Of a DNA stretch of 64,000 bases, positions 51,998 to 62,200 are shown piece by piece. Numbering within the stretch: the stretch's first letter is position 1; every line of letters begins with the position of its first letter. The stretch is from Atopsyche davidsoni (taxonomy: Eukaryota; Arthropoda; Insecta; Trichoptera; Hydrobiosidae): assembly GCA_022113835.1 (NCBI GenBank), contig JAILWY010000027.1, positions 6,140,501 to 6,204,500 on the forward strand, written 5' to 3'. The notes below the pieces were generated by a model. It saw only the letters and a list, made by a program, of their open reading frames with translations. It ran no database searches and was not told the DNA's origin. The position numbers were made by a program, and so were the translations under genes.

Positions 51998-52001
<4 letters not shown>
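51061..52001. other. GC-richer patch then AT-rich DNA
   Basis: 51090-51260 is clearly GC-richer than its surroundings, with gcctgaaa and cgagcggac-type words. The frames through it are short and unrecognised. The rest is AT-rich with nothing identifiable. Confidence 0.4.

Positions 52002-52071
<70 letters not shown>
52002..52071. repeat. AT dinucleotide microsatellite
   Basis: A pure TA tract of about 70 bp, the longest simple repeat in the window. It gives a spurious Ile-Tyr frame on the minus strand. Confidence 0.95.
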
Positions 52072-52074
<3 letters not shown>

Positions 52075-52179
52075 ACGAATAAAGATTTTGAAAGATTTAT
52101 AAATGTTATCTTTTATATTTGGTTTTTTTTTTTTAAATATTTTATTTTTGTAATAACGATTAAAAACATTCACAACATT

Positions 52180-52275
52180 GCGCTCTACTTGAGGTCACTT
52201 CAAGCGTGATTAATAGAAAAATATGATTAAATTATATTTAAATTTATACAAGTTAAATTATTTTTTTATTTACTC
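52180..52275 (-). repeat. inverted partial copy of the 49.9 kb repeat
   Basis: The reverse complement of this stretch matches 49912-49987: the AT-rich aaataaaaaaat and atttaactt blocks, then cttgaagtgacctc and agtagagcg. It therefore forms a wide inverted repeat bracketing 49.9-52.3 kb. Confidence 0.6.
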
Positions 52276-52554
52276 CTCAAGCATACTGGACTTCGGGGCG
52301 GATATAAGCTCAGTTAAAATATATTGTATAAGTTATCTTTTACTTTTGTCCATTGCAAACATATATATTGTACATATTTATGAATGTTTTAAAATGATAT
52401 AGATAATTGTATATATGTAATGCTCTCTCACAATCATTAACTACGTTGTACGTCGGGGCTTAAATTCTACCTGGCTTTAATCCTATTTGGCATAGGTTAT
52501 TTTCGCATTATTTTCGGTTTTTAGATCTCAAAGTCCGATGTATTTAGGCTTATT

Positions 52555-52583
52555 GAAGAAATGTGAATCTTTCACATTTCTTC
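52555..52583. repeat. perfect 13-bp-arm hairpin
   Basis: gaagaaatgtgaa, a three-base loop tct, then its exact reverse complement. Only 75 bases from a larger perfect palindrome. Confidence 0.85.
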
Positions 52584-52657
52584 TGTAGCTGGTAATTCGC
52601 ATAAAAAAAAATGTTACACGGCAGTATCGTCTATTTTATAATTTTTATTATCTTTCT

Positions 52658-52697
52658 AAAATTTAAACATTATCTTCGAAGATAATGTTTAAATTTT
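52658..52697. repeat. perfect 40-bp palindrome
   Basis: Twenty bases, aaaatttaaacattatcttc, are followed with no spacer by their exact reverse complement. Spacer-free palindromes of this length are unstable in cloning and replication. Confidence 0.95.
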
Positions 52698-53336
52698 ATC
52701 CAATACGTATAAAACCCTCGAGAAATATGCTACGTGTATGTAACTTTTTTGTTACGTTTATTAATCAATAGATATAGACATAGATATCATTTTCACCGTT
52801 CAGCTTTATGATTTTTGACTTGATAAGCTAGAGCAGGGATCCCCAACCTTTTTGAACCCAAGAGCACATTTTAGAATGCCGGTCGGGCGGCGGGCACCAT
52901 TAATTTTTTATAGGTATATTTATAGTTGAACATAGTCAATAATACATATAGTGCACAAAAATATTTAATTCCTAAAATATAATTATAAAATATTTAAATT
53001 ATTGTTTATATTTTTATATACTCGTAAAATAAATAACAGCATTAAATATCTGGTAATTGGGTCGAGTTGGGGCAAATATGCAACGAATAATTATTTTTAA
53101 TAGCAACATTCAAATTTACATCTATAGCTTAACATTGCAAACAGGTTAGAATACGAATATTATCAGGTATGGTCCAGACTAAGTTTATTTAAAATTTAAT
53201 GCTCCAACAAAACTTAATTTAAATTTATTGTTTTTATTGGCTGATTTAAAAAAAAAATTACCTATCAGAATTGCCCAAATTCGACCCTATTACCAAAATT
53301 TATTATAAAAAAAGAGAAATATCAAAGTCAATGTGA

Positions 53337-53587
53337 TCATTGGCTATGCATTTCATTGACCATTGCTTCGTAATTAGGAAAGTATGATAATATTCCTGCT
53401 CGTAAGCAATCATCAAAATCTGTAAGTCGAGATCAGTACTTTGATTTTAAGATATTCTTTGTTGAAAACAATGATTCACACAAGTATGTAAAACTGAAAA
53501 ACGATTTAATTTTGTATGCTTCTATTTTCAAGAATGGAAATTTGATTATGTCAACTATATTCCAGAAGTCTTCATCTGATACATTGG
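53337..53587 (-). pseudogene. hAT transposase dimerisation domain remnant
   Basis: The minus-strand frame shows KIKSFFSFTYLCESLFSTKN then LKSKY, a stop, and SRLTDFDDCLRAGI. This corresponds to the hATC dimerisation motif of hAT transposases of the ZBED5/GTF2IRD2-like group (TYLCE.LFS...K.KYRSRLTD...CLR). One in-frame TGA replaces the expected Arg before SRLTD. Only about 80 residues are left; the zinc finger and catalytic core are gone. Confidence 0.82.
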
Positions 53588-53589
53588 AT

Positions 53590-54100
53590 TTAAGAATAAT
53601 TATTTTGAAAATTCTAACGATATAATTATTTTCGCTGTTTAGTTATCGTCTTATCGCAAAAATATCAAGTAGACTTTCACTTTACTTCTACTACCGCAAA
53701 ATATCAGATAGACATTCACATAGCTTTCACTTCACTTTTGTCAACGGAAAAATATCAGAGACGCTTTCACTTCACTTTTACCACAGCAAAAATATCAAAT
53801 AGACTTTCACCTCACTTTTATCAACGCAAAAATATCAGAGACACTTTCACATAGTTTTCACTTCACTTGCACTACTACAAAAATATCAGATTTATACTTT
53901 TTAAGCAACTTTTCCATCAAGTATCTGAAAAATATCGTAATCGCATTATTAGAGGGCGTTATTTCAGAGACGAAGACAAACCAAACTACACCTATAAGAT
54001 GCCATTTCAACAGGCTTATAGATGATTTTTTGGAAAGAATTATTATTTTGAAAATTATAACGATATAATTATTTCGCTTATATTTCTCTGTATAGTTACT
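53590..54100. repeat. tandem repeats and flanking direct repeats inside the hAT element
   Basis: At 53660-53895 a unit of about 55-65 bp recurs four to five times: tttcacttcacttt, then an acnacngcaaaaatatcag-type block, sometimes with an added cacatagctttc piece. A 45-base direct repeat brackets it: attattttgaaaattctaacgatataatta near 53600 and a close match near 54045. Internal subterminal arrays of this kind are common in deletion derivatives. Confidence 0.75.
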
Positions 54101-54241
54101 AAATATTAATATTTTTCATAACATTTTATTGTAAACCTAAATAAATTTTTTAACGTCGTCGCACTGCAGTGGGTACACGTAAAACGGTCGGCGGGAGCCA
54201 TGATTCCCGCGGGCATAAGGTTGGGGACCACTGACCTAGAG

Positions 54242-57200
54242 TCTGCAACCCACTTCTCTTATCTCGCGAATCACACGCACAGCTCTTCCAGCACGTGTCC
54301 TTCAGTCGAACGGTTTCAGGTATCCGAACTCTGCCTCCTGACTATGGCCAGAGGTTCATTTGATATCCTTGAATTTCGAGCCGCTCTTCACAAGCACTTG
54401 CGGGATCATCCTGCTTGTATCCCCAATGCTGGTTGCGGTCGTGGAGTGGGTGAATACCTACCCTGTTTGATGTGTGCGATGAACTTAGCAAATATAATAT
54501 TCCGAACTCCCGAATCCAAGAAAATGGATACAACGTACTTATTAAAAATTAATGTTCTTTTGGTTGAGGTATTTGTTTTGTTAATATTAACATGAATAAT
54601 ATCAAAGAAAAGACGTTAGTATTGTTTCTGGATTCATATTTTTTTATATTAAATTGATTATAAAAAACTTCACCTATAATATTTTACATTAAAATTAAAA
54701 TAATTATAAATAAAAATTTATTATCTTTATAGTTTTTTTAAAATATAATACTTTTTAAATTTAATATTTCTGCACTGCACACCACTTGAAACTTTTTATT
54801 TTATAGGAAAATAAACATGTCAGATTAATAAATAAGCCGAACAATTTTCAATTTCAATGTGTGGTGCTGCATCATCCTATTGATGTTATGGTTATTTATG
54901 AAGCTTTTCTGTCGCAATGGATCTGATTAAATTGAGAAACATAAAATGAATTAAAAACTAGTTTGAAAATATAAAGAAAAAAAAAAGTATAAATACGCTT
55001 TATTGTTTGAGATAGTGAATATTATTTCATGCACTATTAAATTTCGGGGCGTACATTGTGATGGTTTTTGGTATGCAAAGAGCACAAAAATTAGCTCAGT
55101 CTTATTCAATTTTCAAAATATATACTCTAAAATCACAGATTGCAGAAGTAAAATTAGTTTTTAATAAAAACTTTGAGATTTTACGTTTGAGGTTAATCTT
55201 TTTGATTGGTTGTACATAACGCATGTTTCGTCCATGTGCCAATATTTATAAGTCGTGAAGTGAAGCCATCGAAAAAATATATATAAGCAAGCCTACATTC
55301 GTATTTCAATAAAATATTCACCCAGTGTCAATGTCAAGTTTTTGCAATGTTATTTTCGTCCAAAATATAAACTTTTCGTCTAGTGAGGCTTCGCTGACGA
55401 TAAATTCTTTGTTGATTTTTTACCTATCGTAAAACTCTTCGCGAAATGTGTTTTTCTCACGATGTAACAAAATACAAAGAGCTCCTGATAGATGTTCTAT
55501 TTTTGCTGTTCCCGCATAATCAAATTATTTTCATTTGGCCTTCTCGTAATGAGCTCTTGTTTTCGAGTTATACACGTGCTTAAATCATATTATAGCAGTA
55601 ATGGCGTGTTGGGCCCTTTCCGCAGGAAGCGTGCGGACAAAATGAGGTCTCTGAGCTTTGCGCAATATGCCACTAATTACTTATTACCACCTTGCTTGCT
55701 AGTCACCGTAATGAAGAAAGCACTGTCATGGTTACGACATCCCTTAAGTATTCGACTTTTCTAATCGTACTACTCTCTTGTGTATTCCATTCACGTATTT
55801 GATGTTCTTTATAAACGTCATTATGCGTAACATAACGACATGCAATCCTTGTGATTTGCATTCTCTTCGTTACACTCGTATAAAAAAAATCATTCAAATC
55901 ATCGTCATTATCAAACTTAATTATTCATACCCAAAGATCAAGATTTTAAAACTAGATTTATACTGTTTTAATAACTAAAACATAAACCCGTGCACCTGCT
56001 TATAAGCAAAATTTTCCATTCGTTTTCAATAATTTTCTTTACTATAAAGAAAGTATACTCAATGAATATATATAAATGGTAAATATGTATATGTATATAT
56101 AAACCCCTAACCGCATGCAGTTAATTTTAGTGGCAAAAACACAAAAGCACAAGTTATATAAAATTTAAATAAGCCCGGCTGATCGGAAATTCAAAAGCTT
56201 AAAAACAGGAAATATCCAAATCAGGAAAAAAGGCCTTGGTAAATTGGTATTTATTTCGTAGAAATACTTTATAAACAATAAAACTACATTATCTATTTTG
56301 AGTACCTTTTAAGGATTTATCAAATCCGTTTTTAATTTTCTAAGAACTACAAAAGTATTTAAAACGAGCAAATAAAACAAATAAAATAAAACACAATTAA
56401 TTAGTAATATGACAGTAGAATTAATTAAATTAAAAATACAGTCTACTTATTAGCATTTCCTGGGATAGGTCATCTTTTGATTTCCAAGTGCTTCAAAAGT
56501 ATTATTTCTACAGCTATCTAAATAAATTAGATTCCGTTTTAATTATGTAATGTTTACTATCAGCAATATGATCTGGTTAGTGTGTTTTGGGCAACACATG
56601 TTGTGATTGTAATATCTCATCCCGGCGGTCCGTGTCTGAGGACATCAGCACCCAGATAACTCAGAGGTCGCCTGGCTTTATGTTCGGCCGCTCGGGCCCG
56701 GGATTTAAAGATAATAGAGGAGAAGGGGTCGGCAAGAAGGGCGATGGTTCTGTAGAGATTAAAGTATTATCTCACTAAACTACACCGCTTATTTACGCCT
56801 CGCGGGCCAGATCAGGCAAAAATATTGCACGAAACAAACTAGTAAAAATAAAATTCTGCCACAACAGGTCTTCGTTGATCTTGACATTGGTTAATTGTGT
56901 AAATTTTCTGAAAACATGCGCATACTCCGTTTTATATTTTTGTACGTTTTCAAAGAGATTGGATCTATCAAATAATGTTTCAAAGGTTTTTAATATATTA
57001 GTCAAAATGTGCATGAAATCCGATAAATAGAAAATGTACTAGAATTGATGGACTGGTTCTACACCATGCGTAGAAATTTTTACACTGCAACAGAACCTTC
57101 TATCTCTCGTTTTTTTATTACTAAGTAATTATTAATTTTATTCAAAATAGTTTACTATATGAATTAATTTTTTTCATGAAATAATTTAAGATATCACGTA

Positions 57201-57796
57201 ATGCAGTAGGTAGTTCCAAATGAATTAAAGGGCAAACCACTTTAAAGATACTTCCATCACTTCATCAAGAGAAATAAAACACTCGCATTTTAGCAAAATA
57301 GCAGTAATCACTGCCTCGTAATTAATTAAATGCTTCTTAAGTATTTAGAAAAGAGAAAAAAAGCTCCAGAACGAATTAATTCCCCGAAATTGCCCACCTG
57401 CCTTAATGTTTACATTGATCTCCAGCAGGGTGTAATGAAATTTCAAAGTGCTCTCATCCCGGCGGCGCCAGATGGTCGGGTCCGTTTGTACTCCACCAGT
57501 CTTCGATTCCCGCTGAACCAACAAACTCACACCCAAGGAACTTGGTCGAGGTTTCCTAAGACCAACTTTTCCCTTTGAGCCACAAAACATTATCCTCGCA
57601 GTGTGTACTAACAATACATCGTAGACTAGTGAAAACTGTTGAAACATTAACTGATTGGAGCTATATAAGTCTTGTGATCTAAATATGATGATAAAATGTA
57701 CAAATTATGTTCAATCAAACTTAACAGGCATGATCCCAATTAGCTTGAGATCACTTGTCAGGGTGGGGATAGAATAACAATCGTTTGTGCGTGGAT
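54242..57796. other. non-coding, a few GC-richer patches
   Basis: No gene was recognised. A 131-codon plus-strand frame at 54200-54595 starts inside the hAT end and so cannot be a native gene as it stands. Its later part (54245-54520) is GC-richer than its surroundings and may be another element's remnant. Patches at 55600-55760 and 56590-56780 have short frames without family motifs. 57370-57600 has a GC-richer piece with ttcgattcccgct, similar to a tRNA T-arm, but no cloverleaf. Confidence 0.45.
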
Positions 57797-57847
57797 CAAC
57801 TTATTGTGTTTATTACACGTTTTCACGGTAATAAACACAATAAGTTG
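57797..57847. repeat. perfect 20-bp-arm hairpin
   Basis: caacttattgtgtttattac and its exact reverse complement flank an 11-base centre, acgttttcacg, whose ends can pair further. It lies 85 bases from a possible Penelope-like fragment and could be its terminal structure. Confidence 0.9.
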
Positions 57848-57931
57848 TTTTACACGGCATCGAGCTTAAAGAGATAATGTAATATTTGAGTTTTGAGACT
57901 TCTTATTGAAATCGTGTGATTTTTAACCTTA

Positions 57932-58082
57932 GGCCGTGGTCTCTGTTGATGTTGTCGGGGACCTTGATGATTTCAATCGTCTCCTGACAAGACGAGCGTG
58001 CTTGCCGTTTGCCAAAGTGTGTCCCGTTTCAACAAAATGCTCAGACATCGCTGAGTTCGTGAATCGTGAAACTGATACGCTT
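57932..58082 (-). pseudogene. possible Penelope-like retroelement endonuclease fragment
   Basis: On the minus strand one frame reads FTNSAMSEHFVETGHTLA, followed by NGKHARLVRRRLKSS. The pattern SA..EH...TGH is typical of the C-terminal part of GIY-YIG-type endonucleases in Penelope-like retroelements and related host copies. The frame is short and breaks upstream. No reverse transcriptase is left. This is a family-pattern match from memory, not a search. Confidence 0.4.
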
Positions 58083-59039
58083 GCTTGTGTTTCGATATTC
58101 TTTTGGCGATGTTAATGAAGCACCTGCTAACAGAGACTGATGTCTTGTGTATGCCTTTTTCTGGTATCGCATCACTGTGTTGCCTACGGTATAAATAGGT
58201 AGTTCCGGCGATGTCGATTGCGGTTTGGCTCACCTGTCGTGATTCACTGTCTCGGTGTAATTAACCCTATCCATGTCTGCGGTTCACCTCTGGCACCACC
58301 GCCATATCTACAGTGCCTTATTAGTAGTCACGCAGGATAAACTGGTTGGATAAACCAATCTTCCCAAGTTCACTATAAAGATCGATAGCATTATATACCT
58401 AGGCACACATAATTAAAAAAGTATTATATTAAATATACATAAATATTTATTTATGCCCACCCTATATCATCATTTATTTATGCTCATTGTTTATTGTTTG
58501 TTAATTACAAGGTTAGGTGTAAAAGGACCAGGGGACACACTATACTATTTTCCCCTTAGAAAACCATGAACACCGGCTCGGTATGAGCATATGCTCAGTG
58601 AAATGGTCGCCAACCTCATCTGAGGAGAAGAATTACAACAAACCAAAATTTAAAAAAATAACTTCTGTATTAAATTGATCTTTAATCAGTTTTTTTTTTT
58701 CATATCTTATTGTTCAATTCGTGTGTATTTTTTGTACAACACTCATTTATTTAAGTTATTCAGATGATAAGAAGAATTTGACTATGTGTTTTAAAAGCAT
58801 AAACCGAGGCATACAATTTAATAGGCGTAATAAAATTATGCAAATTTAATTACTCATGCCAACATTGATATCTTACAAAATAGCCCCTTAAAAACGTGAT
58901 TTTTTTCAATTTTTAAAAGCCTGTAAAAGGTTTTTTTACTGGCTCATCTATACATAATACATGTTGTCTGAAAGAAGGCATTATACACTAGGCTGATTAA
59001 ACGCTCTGCGGCGAGTCCTTCCACATCAAAGCGGCCTGG

Positions 59040-59215
59040 AATAATAAGAAGCGGGATGATAATAAACAGAAGTACACAAGTGCAGGTAATATGTAGATTA
59101 CCAAAAGGTTCAAGTCATACAGTCCCTGGTAGGAAGGAATATACTTAGTGGTTAGTAAAGTTGCGCGCCGACCTAGAGGTCCCGGGCTCGAATAAAGTTT
59201 TATCGGATTAATTAG
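59040..59215 (+). repeat. tRNA-SINE-like stretch
   Basis: tagtggttagtaaag resembles a polymerase III A box, and ggtcccgggctcgaat, 25-30 bases on, resembles a B box (GGTTCGANTCC) with changes. The pairing and spacing fit the tRNA-derived head of an insect SINE. No cloverleaf closes, so it is not a tRNA gene. Confidence 0.4.
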
Positions 59216-62200
59216 TGTTGTTTGATATACACATTTTTATTTTAATTTAAACATAATATAAATAATTGATAATGATTAAGTACATTTTTTCAAATATTGA
59301 AAATTGATTAAAGAAACTCTCAGAAAAATATCATCGTGATTTGTATGGGATGACCTGTGAGACGGTCATCACAAAAAATCAATAATAATATAAATACTTC
59401 GAGAAAAAATCTCTTTTGAGAATTTCTTGTATTTCATAGCTGTTCACGGCCGCAAATATTTTTGAATGTTTTTTTTTACCAATCTGCCTACTCTTACACA
59501 ATAATGTCTTAATAGACTTCTTTTTTTTTAAATATTGAAACTTGGTCTCGTGACTATACTCAAACACTTATACTTAATATAAAATTAGGTATATAAACTG
59601 AAAAAAATATAAGAATTTTTGCAACGTTGCAAATTGAAAAGCTGCTTTATACAACGTATTCTTAGTTTACCATACAAAATGATTGACGGTTGTGTGGCAT
59701 ACAACACAACATCGTTTGTAAAGTGTTTCGCTGATATAGTATATTATAACTTGTTTTTTTTTCTTTGAAAAGTACATATGCACAGGTGTATTTTCATAGT
59801 TTTGAATTTTAAATATTATCAGTAAACTGAAATATGCCCCAATAATGACGATTACATAATTTTTTAATGGTATAAAAAATTAGTGTTGGATTTTTTTTTT
59901 GATGCCCTATTATCATTTATTTATATGAACGGAGGAATGGAAAATTTTATACTAGTAAGTAGTTCGTTATTTATTCATAAATCGATATTTTTTAAAAATA
60001 TTTTTTATCAATACATACAATGTAAAAAAAACTGTTTTTGGGTAAACTAAAACCGGCGTTTGTTTGATTATAGTACATCAGAAAACAGAAAAGATAAAAT
60101 GAAAAAACTATATAATATTAAATTTTAAACATATTTAAAAAAAAACAGCAATTGACTATACAAATTACAAAACAAACATATTTTTATTAAAATATTATTT
60201 AGTTATGTTCATCACTAACATAGTGTATATATTTTTCTTTCGCGCTCTTTTCTTCAGAGAAGGCTGGTAACACTTTTAGGAAATATATATCTATGTCTGT
60301 TAATGGTTTTCTTAGGGTTAACATTGTAGTGGGTCTACCGCAGTTTTATATTCGAATGAAAGGTCTGTGTATTACTGCTTCTCAAGAGCATGATTATACA
60401 ATCCTTTCTTTTCAATGCTCTGGTATTTCGATCTGATATTCCTTCTGCAGTAGGCTATAGAAACAATAGCAGGAGCCCCCTACCACTCAAGGTACATCCA
60501 GAACACATCCCAGATAACATGTAGTAGGTAGTGTATATACTACATGTTCTGTATAGCATTGAGATAGACAGAGCGTATTATTGCTTGTAATATTTAACAT
60601 ATTATATTTATGTTTTGCTGAACAGTTCCGAATCGGCGGGTCCTGAAATGGCCTGGCCTAAATGCGTCCGGCCCTGAATCAGTAATCCTGAATGGACCCG
60701 TTACGCAAATATATACAGCGTATATAATTAGAAGAACGCCAGGCAATACATTAGCAAACTAGCCCAGCCCTACATTCAATGTTTCACAAAAGAGAAAATC
60801 GTTCTGTAATATTAATCTTGCCTCGTTGGAGATAAAGCGTAGTGATACCTGCCTGTATTTTCCTTTGAAAGTACTTTGCCTGTGTGTTAGTGCCCCGCCC
60901 GTGTTTACCTTTATTTCGATTTATCCGGCTTTAGTTTATTTTGATTTGTTTTATAATAGTTAGTGACTACTCGTTTTGCCTTAAGAACATGATTTATGTT
61001 TCGTTTTACTTTAAGCCAATGCATCTTTCTCGCTTTGATAAATTTCGAGCGCTTCGATTTGATCATGTAAATAAAAAAAAACATATCAGGGTTGAATCTG
61101 CACTCAAAAGAATAATGAGATATCTCAGCACAATCTGCATTCCTAGCAAAATGAATATTTAATGCTCATTGATTTTGCTCCACATTTAATTAAGTTGTAA
61201 ATTGGATGAAATTCAGCATAGAATTTGGATTGTAAGTGTTTTATAATTCGATATTATAATGGAGTAATACTAAGATCTATTTTTAGGTTTATAATATGAA
61301 ACGGGTACTCATACTTGTACGTTTCTTCTATTTCTCCTACGACTGATAAATTATTCCTCTTTCCTCACAGTTGAACTTAAAACAAGTTGAAGTAACTCAT
61401 CTGAGGGGAAAGTTAGCGTTTCATTGGAGATAAAAGCCACACACTTGGCACTCGGCAGAGCGACGGCACCGAGAAATTAACTTGAAGAAGAGAAATGGCG
61501 GACGGACCCTGCGAAGACTCGATTTTGTGTTAATTAAAACATAAATTTAACTGTTTTTCTTCATTGGCATTTTATAGCAGATCTTAATTAAAGCCGGCAA
61601 TAAAACATAAACCGCAGAGCTGAGACGAACGTACACTAAACAATGCGAAATGACTCCCTACTTAAGAAGAGTAACAACTCCAACTCTCATATAGTAACAA
61701 CGCTTCAGTACATTTGAATTAATTTTGACTTTTTGTTTAAATACAAAAAGAAACGTTGCCACTTATTTAATACGTGAATATGCACTCTTACAAATTACAA
61801 GCATGAAATAATTTATGTTTATATATAAGTTGATTGATAATGCGAATCTTTTAAGTGGGTTTGTTAAAAAATGATTTTTTAAAGATAATGGTCAGAAAGT
61901 AAAGTCACAATAAATTGTTGTTTTTATATCTACTTGAATTCTCATTATTATTTTATTGAGATTTCTTCAACATTAAAATATTTCTCCGGTGTAATTCGTA
62001 GAATTTATAAAATTATTTAGAACATAACGTTAAAATTATATTTTATCTTGGGTTTTCCTACCACGTTTTCTCTTCTGACCTCATTAATTATACCAGATTT
62101 CTTGCTCTCCACTCCAAAGGTTACCACAGCCGTGTATTGATGTATACTCTGGTACTTAGAACTGAAATACCTCGTAGACCTACCTCCCTTATAATGAAGA

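Larger units (their letters stand above)
52834..54233 (-). mobile_element. hAT transposon, internally deleted derivative
   Basis: The terminal inverted repeats are CAGGGATCCCCAACCTT on the left and, reading inward from the right end, CAGTGGTCCCCAACCTT, matching at 15 of 17 positions. That is the classic hAT (Charlie-like) terminus. The target duplication is 8 bp, as hAT requires: agctagag at 52826-52833 and acctagag at 54234-54241, differing at one base. Inside is a transposase C-terminal remnant on the minus strand and a satellite-like tandem repeat. At 1.4 kb it is too short for an autonomous hAT, so it is a deletion derivative that other elements may once have mobilised. Confidence 0.9.

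Noticed and set aside
51775..52173. 132-codon minus-strand frame with an Ile-Tyr run
   Set aside because: The run is a translation of the AT microsatellite.
54200..54595. 131-codon plus-strand frame
   Set aside because: It starts inside the hAT terminal repeat and crosses the target duplication, so it is a junction artefact; the later part matches nothing I know.
57480..57530. tRNA-like T-arm word ttcgattcccgct
   Set aside because: No acceptor or anticodon stems can be drawn around it.
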